A DNA stretch of 64,000 nucleotides. It comes from Dactylonectria macrodidyma (lineage: Eukaryota; Ascomycota; Sordariomycetes; Hypocreales; Nectriaceae). Position numbers and translations under genes: made by a program. The notes beneath the pieces were generated by a model. That model saw nothing but the letters and a program-made list of their open reading frames with translations. It made no database searches and was not told the DNA's origin. Below, in pieces: positions 26,228 to 38,133 of this stretch (positions are counted from its first letter, which is position 1; each line of letters begins with the position of its first letter). Where the stretch lies: the NCBI GenBank assembly GCA_020744425.1, contig JAGMUV010000002.1:4198501-4262500 (forward strand). Reading direction: 5' to 3'.

Positions 26228-27769
26228 TTACGCTGAAATATCAGCCTGCGAAACATCAGCCTGCGAAACACCAGCCTGCGAAACATCAGCTTGCGAAACA
26301 TCAGCCTGCACAACACCAGTCTGCGAAATACCAGGCTCTGGAACTTTGCACTGGTCTGCATGAGTTGACTTCATGTGGCGACGGAGCTGATCCAAGCGGT
26401 GGAAGTTTTTGTCACAGAATTGACAACTGTGGCCGCCCCTCACATTGTGTGTTCGACGATGCTTAGATAGGTTCGACGATTCGCCAAACCACTTTCCACA
26501 AATCTCACACTGAAGAGGCTTCTCTCCTGTGTGTGTACGAATGTGCATAGCTAACTATCATTAGCAGGAAATAGTCGAATGGGAAGTAACGGCACTTACT
26601 GAGGGCACTCTGCTGCTTGAACGCCTGTTCACAGCCTGGAAATGTGCATACCCAGGGCTTCTCTCCGGAATGAGTTCGCTTGTGTTGCTCAAGGGACTGC
26701 TTCGCTGACAGGTACATTCCGCATATGTCGCACCTGACGGGTTTGTCTACTAATATCAGGATCACGACGGATATTTCGGGGCTGGAAGTCCAAACTTACA
26801 TCCTGTATGTGTTTGCATGTGCCTCTCCAGCTTGCTCTTCTGCGAAAAGGGTGTCTTTCTCGTACAGGCACTCCACGAGCAATAGAAACCACTACCGGGC
26901 GTCTTTTTAAGGTCCTTGAGATGATGGTCCTTGCAGTGGGCTTGCAGTTGTTCTTGGTTTTCAAAAGAGTGGTCACAGAGGGTTCCGTCTTCGCCAAGCC
27001 AATGACATACGCTCGCGTATTCATACTCCGTCGTATCTTCCCCTGTTTCGGGATTTGAGGTCGTGTTCATGAGATCTCCGTCGAGGCCAGACTGCATGGG
27101 GGGTTCGAGACTAACGAAGCCATCAGACCCGAATGCCGGTGGTGTCGAGATACCAGCCGAGGCTGGAGTCGTCTGGACGGTGGGCACCATGCAATTCGCG
27201 TCAGTGCATGTGTGTCCTGAATCGGTGCAATTGTCGTCGAGACACGGCTCTGGCATCCCGCAAGAGTCGTCGAAGCAGCAAACGGAATGGTTCATATCAA
27301 CATCCACACATGAGGCATCGAAGCAGCAGTTGGCGTCAGTGTTGTCGGCCTCGTCGCAGTGACTGACGCAGTTGACATCGCAGTGGGAACTGCAGGCTAT
27401 GGAGGCGCCATCGTCGTAGGCGGCGCAGTCGTAGGTGGCGCCGCCGTTGAAGGCAGGTTGACCAGCCATGCCGATGTTTGGGACTTGCTGGCTGTCCGAG
27501 GCGATGCCCCATGTGTGTGGTTGATGAATCCACTGGGCCTCGGGGCTCCAGGGCATGATGAAATCAGCCGGGGGTAGCATCTGAGCGTGGTTCAGAGACT
27601 GGTGATTCCAGTTGAGGGTTTGGAGGCCAGCCATGGGATCGAGGCCCATCTGGAAGTTGTGGGCGGCGTCAAAGGACAAGTTGACGGTGTCATTGATACC
27701 ATCCTCGAGGTCGATGCCCTCCATGCCTTGCATGCGCCCATGAACTTGGTAAGACATGGAATGATCCAT
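26228..27769 (-). CDS. Zinc-responsive C2H2 transcription factor, ZafA/Zap1 type
   Basis: Exons 27769-26800, 26746-26600 and 26550-26228 join to 479 aa. Residues 115-193 hold 15 cysteines in Cys-Asp-rich repeats (CCFDASC, CCFDDSC, CLDDNC, CTDANC), resembling the zinc-sensing activation region of Zap1/ZafA. Six fingers follow: an atypical [81 protein letters not shown] and [17 protein letters not shown]. The finger array is that of ZafA, which induces zinc transporters in zinc starvation. The C-terminal ~30 residues are tandem copies of [10 protein letters not shown] encoded by a 15-bp repeat. Both intron joints fall in finger linkers and restore HTGYKPVRC and ALTMHIRTH. Confidence 0.92.
26235..26339 (-). 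repeat. 15-bp minisatellite coding the pentapeptide tail
   Basis: Seven units of the type GAAACATCAGCCTGC (+ strand), five near-identical and two diverged at the right end. On the minus strand each codes a QADVS-like pentapeptide. Length change by whole units would keep frame. Confidence 0.9.
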
Positions 27770-30337
27770 TATTGGCTATTCTCGACGGTGGTAGAATAAC
27801 GATGGTGAAAATGGATGAGGAGAATATGCCTAGATCTCTGCCGACTCCCGAGTGGGATGTTCGAGACTCGAGATCAGCACGGGCGCCAAGAAAAGTGGTT
27901 GCTGAGAACCCGGATGGCCTGGGACCTCAAGGCTGAGGGGCAGTTTGCGAGAAGTGACGCTAGGCTGAGTGGGGGCACCCGCGAGGCAGGCATCAGCCAG
28001 CCAATAGGGGGTTGGGGAAAGAGTAATAGGACTAGTCGGCACAACCCAAGTGGGTAAGTGGCTGCGGGCGAGTGGGCGGTGGGTGGGAAGAAACAGCAGA
28101 GCGCACGTCGAGTAGGTACGATGGGTACTGGAGCGCAGAGTGGTGCAAGCACCACAGGACAAGGAGCACCGCACCTGCCACCAAGGAGAGGCTCGGTTGT
28201 GAGAAGAGTGCGATGGGGATAATGTGATGGAAAAAATAAGTGGGGTATGCGCGAGCAGAGGATGTGCCTGAACAGATTGACGAAGAGATGAAGCCAACCA
28301 AGAAGCCGTCGTGAGAAAACTATGCTAGCTGTGCTGGGTGGGTTGCTAATGTAGGATAGGATAAGTGGTGGTGATAGCGTAAAGTAATACAGGGTAGGTG
28401 GTCGGCGTGTTGCGAGATAAAGCCAGACGGGCACTCGACTAAATGGTGATGAGAATGGAAGAAGGACAGATATGTTTCTCCTCCTTTTCCCTTAATTACC
28501 TCGCGTGTAAAAATAGAGAAATAGGCCGGGTCCAAGGGCATTCTCTCTATCGTTATAGTTACCTATCGCCAATGAGCAAGTTGTTACAGTGTCTATTCGA
28601 CAACAAGGCAAACCTTCGGACGTTTTCTTCTCTGGTAACCTTCAAGTGGTGCTGGTTGGACCGACAGTCTATTCGAATAAAGCTTGTTGGTTGTTTGAGC
28701 TCCCGTGACAGGAACGCGGGCAAGTTACCAAGAACATTAATGAGATTGAGGTGGGCGGAGGTGGAGACTGCTCTCAGAATACACCATGGGCGACATCTTC
28801 GGCAACGCCTTCAAGTACCCTCTATCACATCGCTACCGTTAGAAGGTTTGGGAGTCAACCTTTGTCTGTTTGGCAAGTCTTCTTTGCGCAGTTGGAAAGA
28901 CAAAAGACAGCTTGACAAGAACAGAGCAAGTTGTGGTGTTTCGCGTAGGAGGTTCTCACTGTGGGGGGGACTCGACGTTTTTTACGATGAAGTGGCATTT
29001 TCACGTGGTGGCATCGGACTGCAAGAAGTTGTTTTGCCCGAGTTGAGAACTCCTCAACCATCTGGGACTGAATCAACTCGTGCTGTTCAACCTTGCCTGC
29101 TCAATGATCACACTGCCAGAACTGGGTTAACCCTAAATTGGGGTCTTAGCAGATGTGCATAGCCATCTGCGCCGAGTTGTCCAGGGCTCAATACCAGCTG
29201 GTGCCATGGCTGGCGTTCGGCCAGCGGCTGGCGGCGTGGGTTAAAGCCCAGGGCCGCAAACTATCACTGGGGCCGGGTTACTGGAGTCCCAATTGTGCAT
29301 TGACCGACCGGCGTTAGGTAGCGTTTACATCCTCTCCCTATAGGGCGTGGAGGAACGCAGTTTGCCTGCTAATATCAAAGTAGTCACAAGTAGGGCTAGA
29401 ACTAGCCGAAGCACCATGTGCGCATGGGACACACACGTGCTGCATGCTCTTCCATACGCATGTCCTGAAGACGGGGGGGGATGCAGTTTCGCAGTTGGGT
29501 TTAATCGACTCGATTCAGGCCCGGCCCTCCCTGTTAGGATGCAGACTCGGTAGGCGGGTACCTATATAATATTACATACTGCGATAGAGAGACGGGCATG
29601 CATTATGCATACATGTTTAAATAAAGTTCTCGAAGTTGCCCAGATCACCAATTCTTCGTCGGCAGAAATGAAGCTGCCACAACTGGGCTCAACTGGGCTC
29701 AACTGGGCTTAACCCCGCTCTCGCCTCTTTCGGGGCCATTCCCCGCCGGCCTTGGCCCACGATTGTACTTTCCGTCGCCGTGTCTTTCCAGGCATCTGTG
29801 CAGGTACAAAGAAAAGAGCGACTTTCCCCATGTAATTACCTATCTAAGGTGTTGCTGTACCTTAGGAAAGGCAAGCCGTTGCTTCCTCGGCTCCACCACC
29901 CCACTATTCATCCAACCCACTCATGCCGTCTCACCGACCAGCCACTCAAGCACTCACTTATCACTGTATGTTGTCGCTTTGAATTCCATCCTCGGGCGAA
30001 GAAATCCTTCTAAGCACCCTCTCCAACTTACGTCCGCACTCCGCACTCGACACCCCACGTCCTGCACACCGTTTCGCCTGACCTGCAATAGAGTGACGTC
30101 GTAAGCTCTCTCGAGGCGCAGCATCGCGAGGTCTTCACCCGACAAATTCGCATAACTAGGCGCATCGTCAATAATTGTCCGCTCGCCTCACTCTTCGCAG
30201 CCTTCCCATCGCATTACTTGGTTGCCTGTGCCTATCCACCTATCGAAAAGCATACTCTCCATCGGAACGTTTTAATCCGAATTTCTCACTCGACTTACTC
30301 TGGGACTCAACCCTCCGGCGCATCGCAAGTCGCGACG
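27770..30337. other. Upstream region of the zinc regulator and of the small myristoylated protein
   Basis: About 2.6 kb between divergent start codons. The left 700 bases are C/T-rich on the minus strand, as expected for the regulator's leader. A 239-codon frame on the plus strand (28443-29162) has no family features and biased composition. A small triplication of CAACTGGGCT lies at 29678-29709. A ZRE-like ACCTTCAAGTG is at 28638-28648. Confidence 0.5.
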
Positions 30338-30879
30338 ATGGGCAACATCTGCGGCAAGACCGAATCAGACGCCTTTGACCAGCCTGGGCGTGTCCTAGGC
30401 TCTGCTCCACCCCCGGGTCCAACCTCCGCCCCCGTTCCTAAGAAGGTCGGGGGCCCTCCGCGGGTGCTGGGTGGTTCATCCACCGCTGAGGCGTCGGGGA
30501 ACCAGGAAGATGCGCGACGGAAGGCCTCAGAGGCAGCTTTGGTGAGTGTAGCACTCATGAACAATCCCAGCTTGCCCCGACGCGCGTCTTGATAACTTGG
30601 CTACGGGAGAGAGTCAGAGGTGCTCCGAACGCGGATGCGGGCCCTCCTTTCTCTCAGCCTTATTATCACCGAGCCCATCACAGAACATTTGGCAACTACT
30701 ATTTCTAACTCTCGTTCCAGGCCCGGGCAAAAGCCTCGTCTGCAGGCACCGGGAAGCTTCAGGCGCAGCTGACTTCACAGCAAAAGAAAAGCCACTTGGA
30801 ACACCTGAACGATGCCAGCAAGGCTAAGAGGGGCGAAAACCAAAGCACCCAGGACACCGAGATTCAGAGATGGGACTGA
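30338..30879 (+). CDS. Small putatively N-myristoylated protein of unknown function
   Basis: Exons 30338-30541 and 30721-30879 join to 120 aa. The start MGNICGKTES has Gly2, Cys5 and Lys7, fitting N-myristoylation plus palmitoylation, so membrane attachment is likely. Two similar Pro/Gly words follow (QPGRVLGSAPPP and GPPRVLGGSS), then an Ala/Lys/Gln-rich helical part (DARRKASEAALARAKASS..KLQAQLTSQQKKSHLEHLN) that crosses the splice joint in phase 0, and an acidic-to-polar end QDTEIQRWD. The donor is GTGAGT, and TTTCTAACT precedes the acceptor. The organisation recalls lysosomal/vacuolar anchor proteins such as Ego1/LAMTOR1 (dual lipidation followed by helices), but I cannot show homology. 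Confidence 0.75.
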
Positions 30880-31467
30880 AGACATGCCCCAGGGGCTTGA
30901 CCCAGTGTCACACGTAGAGCGAGTGGGAATGGAGAGTAGCCACGGATGATAGAGATGTGAGAAAGAGCGCGAGGCTTGCGAGCTTCCTACGAGCTTGCCG
31001 TTGACTATACTAGCATTGTAAGCTTGAGACGAAGGCTTTTGCATTTTCTGGTGGACCTTTTGTTGCTGAAGTTGCAAGGTCGTACAGCTGGTTCTCAACA
31101 CCTCGCATACAGCGACAAGTTGCTATCATCACGGTGGCAAGGTGCGAAAGCATGCATGCTGGAGTTATCACTGTTATTGAGCATGGAGATTTCTTTTTTG
31201 TTTGCGTGCGCTAATGCCGGTTTCGTTTCATTTTACTAGACAGATACATCCGCCACCTATGAACTCCTTGAATTCCCACCTACCTATACATGGCGTGTTG
31301 CCCCGTTGCTCCTGCCCCGCCACAACGCTCATCGAACAATTTTACCTATTACACACTATCGCAACTTCTTTCGCTGCTAAGTTACCTCGGCACTCTTCTC
31401 TTCTCCGGTTCGCTCCACCCTATGCGCCTCCTGAGTCGTGGTAGCTGAAGCTAGCTATGGGCAAATC
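30880..31467. other. Convergent 3' flanks of the small protein and prp5
   Basis: About 590 bases between stop codons. An ACCTACCTA word is near 31278. No gene is seen. Confidence 0.55.
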
Positions 31468-34400
31468 TTAAGTAATGGTGTATCTGCCACTTGCAGGAGC
31501 TCGACTGTCCGCATCTGCAGCTGCAATCGTGCCCTCCCGCAACAGCCGCGTCAACTCGGTCAGGGCAGAGCTCACAACAACCTCAGTATCGCCTTCAATA
31601 AGAATGTACAACTTCGGTTCCGCACCGGCAGGCACCTCCTTGCCCAGCGGGTAAAAGTTGCCTTTGGTAGTAATGGAGGTACCTGTTGCCTCCAGAATCT
31701 TGGCCACGTTGGTCCGGTTGGTGACAGCCCATCTGGCCTTCTGTGGGAAGTCGTTGATCTCCAACGTAGCGTGGTACGCTCCGGCATCGGGGCCTTTGTT
31801 GTCGATAGGCTGACCTGCGCGAAGTTGACCAGCCTTGCCGAGGCGGCTGTTGATTGCGCTGACAGCCGAACTGACCTTGTCGAGAGGATCCTTAGGTTTG
31901 CCGTCTTTGGTGGCAGCGGTGGGACCATGGATGACCGGTTGCACAGGCTTCACTTCGGGCTGCTGCTCCGTCTTGGCCGTCTCGCGTGACTGCACACCCG
32001 AGGCCGCCGCTCTGATGGCGTTTAGGGCCTTCTCCGCCTTTTCCTCATCGTCCTTCTTCTCCTCCTTATCATCTTCCTCCTCGCCTTCTGCCTTGTGTGT
32101 CTTCCTCTCACGGAGGCGAGCTGCCTCTCGTTCCTGGTCCAGGCGGTCCAGACCCTTACCACCGAAACCTGAAGTATCCTTTGCCTTTCCAGATTTGACT
32201 TTTTCGCGGTGAGCTTTCCTCATATCGTTTAGCCGCTCAGGCACCGGCTGACCACTCTGCTCTAGGGCCTTTGCTATGCCTGGGGCGCAGTTCTCCTGCT
32301 CCGGCGTGACGAATGTTACAGCTACACCTGTGTTACCCGCACGCCCTGTACGGCCGGCACGGTGGACATAGTCTTCCAAGTGGTTTGGGGCATCGTAGTT
32401 GACAACCAGTTTGAGTTGTTTGACGTCGAGACCACGTGCAGCAACTGATGTAGCAATGAGAATAGGCACAACACCCTTCTTGAAGTCCGAAATGGTTGAG
32501 TCTCGGTCGATTTGATCCTTGCCTCCGTGGATTGACATGCAGGGATAGCCCTTCATCATTAGCTCCTTGAGTAGATCATCAGCCTTTTCCTGGCGTTCAA
32601 CAAATATTAGTGTGCGCGCGTCTTCGTCTCGGTCATAAAGGTTGCCCAGAAGCTCCAGGACCCGCAGGAATTTTGTAGCTTCCTCGCGAACCTCGACTAT
32701 CTGCTCGATTTCCTTTGCCACCACGCTTCGACCACCGACAGTGATCTCGACGGGGGATTTGAGAACCTTTTTGGTCAACGAGTCGATAATCCGTGGCATG
32801 GTGGCCGAAAATAAGATTGTCTGCCGATCGGGTCGCATGTTGGCAAAAATCTTCATGACTTGGGGCTCAAAACCCATGTCAAACATTCGGTCTGCCTCGT
32901 CTAGCACAACGTAGGAGACTCTCTTGAGGTTGGTTACACGACCTTGGTTCGCAGCCAATAGGTCGATCATGCGACCTGGAGTGCAAACAACAACCTCGGC
33001 GCCACGCTTCAGCTCTGCAATCTGCTCCCGGATTGGAGCACCGCCATACGCACAAACCGAACGAAGCCCCATCATCTTAAGGAAAGGTTTGCAATCTCGG
33101 TGGATCTGGGTCGCTAGCTCTCGTGTGGGAGTCATGATTAGCCCAATGGGGCCGTCTGCATCCTTCAGCGGAGACTGATCCTTGATGTGTCGAAACATGG
33201 GAAGTAGGAAAGCAACCGTCTTTCCAGACCCAGTCTTTGCAACACCCACGACGTCGCGGCCAGACATGATTGCTGGCACCGCCTGCATCTGAATCGGAGT
33301 GGGCTTTTCGTAACCCAGGTTGTCGATGACATCCAAGGTTTGTCGTGTCAGGCCACACTGAGCCCATTTCTGGACGGGCTTGGGAACGTCCTTACCGTTG
33401 ACTTTGATTCCATCCAACTCATGGCGTAGATCCGCCACCTCGGCTTCATTGAGGGAGCTCAACTCCGCTGGCTCAACCCAGAAGTTTTTTCTGATGGGTT
33501 CGAGTTCGATTTTGCTGTAGTCGACGGTGGGGATTTCTTTCTTCTTTCGCTTGTTCGTCATTGCTAGGAAAGCATTGGCATCGCCGTCTTCCTTGGACTT
33601 GAACGCGTAGTCATCGTCACTAAAGTAGGCTTCAGGCTCCTGAAGCTTCTTGGATGCCACAGATGTTCTGGCTGGTTTCTTCACATTCTTTTCAGACAGG
33701 TCAGCCATGAATGCATCTAGTGGGTCCACGTCGTCACCCTCGTCCACATCCATTTGCTCTGGCGAAGCAGGGATTTTGGGTTCGCCATTGGTAGTCGCCT
33801 CGCCATTGGGCTGGGCCTCAGCTACCGCCTTTGACTCCTGCTCTGCTTGGGCTGCTTGGCTTTCTGCTTGTAATCTCTTCTCGTGAGCAGCACGTGCGGC
33901 GGCAGCAGCCTCCTCCTCGGTTTCTGCAAACACGTCTCCATCTGATTCGTCATCTTCATCTTGATCAGCATAGGGTGTATCATCAGTCTCGATTGGAAGG
34001 GCGGGTAGCTTGGTGAGCTTTCGTTTTGTGGTGTCTTCCTCGTCCAGGTCGAGCTTGCGCTTATTGGCAAGCTTCTCATTTTCTGCATGCGACTTGGCAA
34101 AGCCGAAGCCGCTGGTCTTGAGTCGATTCGCAGGAAGAGCCGATGCTGAAAGCAGTCTGTCAGCAGGACTCAGAAGATGGGGAATAGTTTGTGACATACC
34201 CATACTTGTGTGTTTTACAGGTGCTGAAACTTTTTCGGACTGGACACCAAGTGCTCCCAAGACGGGCTTCCCAGTTTCGTGGGACCGCGAAGCTGCAGAT
34301 TTCTTGGCGATTGCCTTGGGATCGAACTTCCCCGTATAAGGCGTCACGGGGGATGCTGAACTCGGCGAATCCTTGGAAACAGGTGAGGCGACCGCGGAAA

Positions 34401-35226
34401 CAGCGGGGGACACTGTTTTTGACGATGCGCCACTCGCCTTCATGTCCATCTCAGCCAAGAGGCTTCGGGTCTGAGTTGGGTTGACTTCCTTTTGCTTCTG
34501 GCTTTCGATCTCCTTCTTCTTTTTCCAAGCTTCTAGCTTCGCAAGTCTTTCGGCTTTCTTGTCGACCTCGGCTTGAGAAACAGTCGGCTTTGGCTTCTGG
34601 GACTGTGCTCTGTCAATGGGAGTAATTCTGAGATGAGCGTCGGAGTGACGAACCTCGTTGCTACCCGCGTTGGCGCTGTCGCCTATGGGTGTCTTTTGAT
34701 GGCGACTCTCATCGCGATTGCTACGCGCATGCGAGTCAGCCGTACCCTCGCGGTGGCCACCAGCCTGGTCGCGGGAATCCTCTCGCCTTTTGAAGTCCTG
34801 ATCGCCTCCCCGGTTGCGGTTTTGTTGGCGGTCTGGCGATCGGTTTCTGTCGTCGAAGCGGTCTCGCGACCTCCGGCGGTCCCTGTCTCGACGGTCACGA
34901 CGTCCGCCGCGGTAGTAGTCGTCGTCTCGTCGATCTAGGGAGCGGTCCCCTCGGCGGTAGTAATCGCGGTCTCGGTTATGATCTCTATTATCTCGATCGC
35001 GATCGCGGTATCGGGGCTGTTCATGGAGCATCTCGTCAGAATAGAGCTCGCGGGCATCGCGATGGTGTTTCCTCATATCAGGACTGCGCGATCTCGTGCG
35101 CCGAGGATAATCTCTCCCTCCGTCGCGGCGATCCCTGTCCCTTCGGTCGTCATCTTTGCGGGGACGGCGTGAGTTGTTGGGGCTGCCTGCAGGACTTGGT
35201 GAGCGCGAGTCTCTTGGCCGAGCCAT
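31468..35226 (-). CDS. prp5: DEAD-box ATPase Prp5 (DDX46) of U2 snRNP recruitment
   Basis: Exons 35226-34200 and 34145-31468 join to 1234 aa. The N-terminus is RS/RD-rich ([19 protein letters not shown], then many RDR and RRD words), typical of splicing factors. The family motif [10 protein letters not shown] follows an acidic stretch. The helicase core has the Q-motif ([16 protein letters not shown]), [44 protein letters not shown] and [10 protein letters not shown]. Prp5 promotes stable binding of U2 snRNP to the branch site. The 54-nt intron at 34199-34146 contains no stop and would be read through without splicing; it has donor GTATGT, branch GCTGAC and acceptor TTTCAG. The gene is head to head with an HCNGP/SAP30BP-like gene. 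Confidence 0.95.
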   Translation of the reverse strand: MARPRDSRSPSPAGSPNNSRRPRKDDDRRDRDRRDGGRDYPRRTRSRSPDMRKHHRDARELYSDEMLHEQPRYRDRDRDNRDHNRDRDYYRRGDRSLDRRDDDYYRGGRRDRRDRDRRRSRDRFDDRNRSPDRQQNRNRGGDQDFKRREDSRDQAGGHREGTADSHARSNRDESRHQKTPIGDSANAGSNEVRHSDAHLRITPIDRAQSQKPKPTVSQAEVDKKAERLAKLEAWKKKKEIESQKQKEVNPTQTRSLLAEMDMKASGASSKTVSPAVSAVASPVSKDSPSSASPVTPYTGKFDPKAIAKKSAASRSHETGKPVLGALGVQSEKVSAPVKHTSMGMSQTIPHLLSPADRLLSASALPANRLKTSGFGFAKSHAENEKLANKRKLDLDEEDTTKRKLTKLPALPIETDDTPYADQDEDDESDGDVFAETEEEAAAAARAAHEKRLQAESQAAQAEQESKAVAEAQPNGEATTNGEPKIPASPEQMDVDEGDDVDPLDAFMADLSEKNVKKPARTSVASKKLQEPEAYFSDDDYAFKSKEDGDANAFLAMTNKRKKKEIPTVDYSKIELEPIRKNFWVEPAELSSLNEAEVADLRHELDGIKVNGKDVPKPVQKWAQCGLTRQTLDVIDNLGYEKPTPIQMQAVPAIMSGRDVVGVAKTGSGKTVAFLLPMFRHIKDQSPLKDADGPIGLIMTPTRELATQIHRDCKPFLKMMGLRSVCAYGGAPIREQIAELKRGAEVVVCTPGRMIDLLAANQGRVTNLKRVSYVVLDEADRMFDMGFEPQVMKIFANMRPDRQTILFSATMPRIIDSLTKKVLKSPVEITVGGRSVVAKEIEQIVEVREEATKFLRVLELLGNLYDRDEDARTLIFVERQEKADDLLKELMMKGYPCMSIHGGKDQIDRDSTISDFKKGVVPILIATSVAARGLDVKQLKLVVNYDAPNHLEDYVHRAGRTGRAGNTGVAVTFVTPEQENCAPGIAKALEQSGQPVPERLNDMRKAHREKVKSGKAKDTSGFGGKGLDRLDQEREAARLRERKTHKAEGEEEDDKEEKKDDEEKAEKALNAIRAAASGVQSRETAKTEQQPEVKPVQPVIHGPTAATKDGKPKDPLDKVSSAVSAINSRLGKAGQLRAGQPIDNKGPDAGAYHATLEINDFPQKARWAVTNRTNVAKILEATGTSITTKGNFYPLGKEVPAGAEPKLYILIEGDTEVVVSSALTELTRLLREGTIAAADADSRAPASGRYTIT

Positions 35227-35726
35227 TGTTGCGGTCTCGCAAGCTCAGTAGGACACTACGTTGGTGAGTACTACTTTTTCTGAGAGTAGCCACAAGATGC
35301 TGGTGCTGCCTTGCGAAGGCGCGTAGCCACAAAGCAGCGCGCGGCTCGAGCCTGGTCGGGTCTGGCCGATTCTCAAAAGCAACGGGCGATGAGTCCGACG
35401 GTCGATGCGCCGGCTCACGAAGATGGATGCAGATGAGGCGAGTGAATGAGGGAGGACCAGGTTGTAGAGACTAGACCAACGGCGTTTCATGCAGTGAGGC
35501 ACGACATGAGGATCATGATCAAAAGCCTGGGGCCACCAAACCGAGGTTTAGCCACTCACACGCCGCAGGACCACAAGCCACGCTAACCACGCTATGCCAC
35601 CAAGAGTTCCACATTTCCTGCCTCGGCGCCTTGTAGGTCTACCCATCTATCATTCAGTCTCACGATCCCAACTCTCTTCTCACAAACACATCCTCATCTT
35701 ACAACACAACACTTCTCTCTCCAAAA
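35227..35726. promoter_or_regulatory. Divergent promoter of prp5 and the HCNGP gene
   Basis: A 500-bp spacer between start codons of two splicing-associated genes. No strong named element was recognised. Confidence 0.45.
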
Positions 35727-36621
35727 ATGGTCGGGCTTGTCGGATACGCGAGCAGCGAAGAAGACGAGGAGATTGAGGAGAAGGAACTCGGTGAGGTATT
35801 TATAATCTAAGCAACCTTGAAGGGGAATTTTTTTATAATGTTGGGTTTCTAGGTACAACCAAAAGAAGCAGCTGCCACCGCTGCAACACCAGACCAAGAG
35901 GCCAAGAGTGGAAACCCGAATGCGGCGGGTGACTTAGGTACATACAAAAAAGCCCTTTGACTTTCAAAATGATGAGGAAAAACAACGATTGCAATGCTTA
36001 CCTGCAGAAGCAACAGCGCCGAAGGAAGACACCAACATCATCGGTCCAGTACAGCAAAATGCCGTGCCCCTGGGTCCATCACTTCCACCCGTGGGTGAAC
36101 CCGTGGTAAATGAGGAAGATATGTTGGGACAGACGCCTTCATCACCATATTCAGCCAACCGAGCACTTCTGCGTGACCTCACACTGCCTTCAGCCCCCAA
36201 CATGGATATTCCTCTGTCTCCTCCAGGGTCACCACAGCCAGGCGCCAACAAAAAATTTGAGCAATTTTTAGATCTCAAGAAGAAAGGAATCCATTTTAAC
36301 GCAAAGCTAGAACAATCCTCGGCGTTGAAAAACCCCGGGTTGATGGATAAGCTGATGGCCTTCGCTGAAATCGATGACGGCAACCAGTATTCGACCACGT
36401 TGTCGACCGATCTATGGGACCCAAACGGGTTCCCAGATTGGGCATTTAAGGATAAACTCCGTAGGAGTGTGGAAAGGCTAGCGAAGGAGAAGGAACTAGA
36501 AAAGTCTAGCAGCTTGCGAACCGCTGTGGACTTCGTCCCATCTACCACCCCTGGAGGCGGTACTGTGACTGGGACTGGTGGATTGTCTCGAGGCGAGAAG
36601 CGCAAGGGCGGATGGAAATGA
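35727..36621 (+). CDS. HCNGP-domain protein (SAP30BP family)
   Basis: Exons 35727-35795, 35853-35937 and 36008-36621 join to 255 aa. The N-terminus MVGLVGYASSEEDEEIEEKE is the usual start of the family (LxxYxSSxxED). The HCNGP block follows in the second half: KKFEQFLDLKKKGIHFNAKL, KNPGLMDKLMAFAEIDDGNQ, YSTTLSTDLWDPNGF. The C-terminus is Gly/Lys-rich (GGLSRGEKRKGGWK). The human member SAP30BP has been linked to transcriptional repression and, with RBM17/SPF45, to splicing of short introns. The first intron could also use a GTGAGG donor, but only GTATTT keeps the reading frame into the second exon. Confidence 0.88.
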
Positions 36622-36984
36622 GACTGACCATGCCTAGAATCACACTGCAAGAGTTCATTGTAGATGCATTCGAGCTCAGGAACAAAAGATGGACTAGGAA
36701 TGATACCCAATGATGAGAGAAAGGACTGTTTCAACATTCGATTTCAGTGGCCCTTTGGCTCGACGTGATGGTCTCCATCAACAGGTATCGTTTGAATCAG
36801 AATGCGCCCGCTGCTTGACCATCGTATGCTCGATATTATCTTCCCACCTCGGCCGTCCCAGCACGCGATACTACAGCGGCAAGCCAGATGCCGAGCCATT
36901 CCTGATGGTCTTCTCTCCTGTCCTGAGAATCAAGACTAAATCAACCAAAATTAAGATAAATAGTGTCCGACACGCCTCCTCGCT
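36622..36984. other. Convergent 3' flanks of the HCNGP and DUF3712 genes
   Basis: 363 bases between stop codons. A-rich near 36935-36960, nothing gene-like. Confidence 0.55.
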
Positions 36985-38133
36985 TTAATCATCACTGCAC
37001 TTAACCGTCGTTCCCAAATCATTCTTGATGATGGTGCCGATATCGATATTGACGGTCTGGTTGGCGCTGGCCAGGGCAGCCGCGAAGTAGGTAAGGTTCT
37101 CGCCATGATTCTCTACCGACTTACCCAACAACTTGAAGGGGAGGATGCCGGTCTCGCAATAAGGCTTCTTGCGGACAGCGGAAAGGATGGCAAGCTGATC
37201 CATGGTCGCCGTGATGTTGAGAACGTTGTCGCCGGGCTTGAGGAGCAAGTTTTGGATATAAAGGGTACCGACGTCTGCGTCGCCAACGAAGTTGGTAAAC
37301 GAGACATTTCCCTATCAATGATGTGAGCAACAAACTGAGGAAAATCTTGGGCAGGTGACTTACAATATCCAGGGTGAAGACGGAGGCGTTGGGGATGACG
37401 GTGGTGCCGTTGAAGTTGCGGCCGTTGTCATCCTCCTGAAGCGAGATGTGTCCTTCGGTGACCTCGGTGCCATTGAATCTATTCAGACCGTTGACAGTCA
37501 AAGTTTTCTTGAAGGTGACGCCGTACTTGCGGTTCAAGCCGTGTGGCTTGACCTTGGTCTTGCCGTTAATAGTGATACGCACAGTCTCGTTGTTGTGGAA
37601 CCAGACGTTGAAGCGGGTGAAGGCCGTCATATCCGTGACGGTGACGTCCTGGGTGACATTGACGACCTGGTGCTTGTTGGCGTTGGTTTCCGGGAACAGG
37701 AGCGAGGCGAATGGAGTGTGCGGCTCATAATCCTCGAGGTACATCTCGCCCTCGAAGCTATCGATGTCGGCCTTGATTTTGCCATCAGTTGTGATGGTGG
37801 AGTTGATCTCCATACGGTAGGCATCGCTCTCAGTCTGAAGGATGTTGACGCCTTGGATTTCAAGATGGGCCTCGTTCATCTTCTTCTGAGCAATCTTGGG
37901 AACAATGACGAAGATGCTGCATCAAAGCCGGAGCGTGTTAGTTTTGTCGGATTATTGGCCGATCCAGCAACCGATAGATAAATTTCTTACATGATGGGAA
38001 CGCCTACGGCAACGATGACAACGAAGACCAGGACATAGATCCACCAAAACCGCTTGCAGTGTCGACCGCAATTCCTCTTCTTGCCCCCCGAGACAACAGC
38101 CTCGGACTGGGTGTGCTCGACCTTGTCCGACAT
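36985..38133 (-). CDS. DUF3712 single-pass membrane protein
   Basis: Exons 38133-37991, 37916-37364 and 37311-36985 join to 340 aa. A basic cytosolic N-terminus (GGKKRNCGRHCKRF) precedes one transmembrane helix at about 30-54 (WWIYVLVFVVIVAVGVPIII, then FVIVP), giving a type II topology. The lumenal or extracellular part is beta-rich with LEA-2-like features and many N-glycosylation sequons (NST, NVT, NET, NGT, NIT, NLT, NQT). Fungal proteins of this architecture are annotated DUF3712; some relatives are vacuolar membrane proteins, but no molecular function is established. The chosen ATG sits just before the short N-terminal tail; an in-frame ATG at 38334 lies beyond an oligo-A tract and is less likely. 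Confidence 0.85.

Noticed and set aside
28443..29162. 239-codon plus-strand open frame in the spacer upstream of the zinc regulator
   Set aside because: No domain, transmembrane, signal or repeat features; composition is that of non-coding DNA, and the frame starts within the presumed promoter of the opposite gene.
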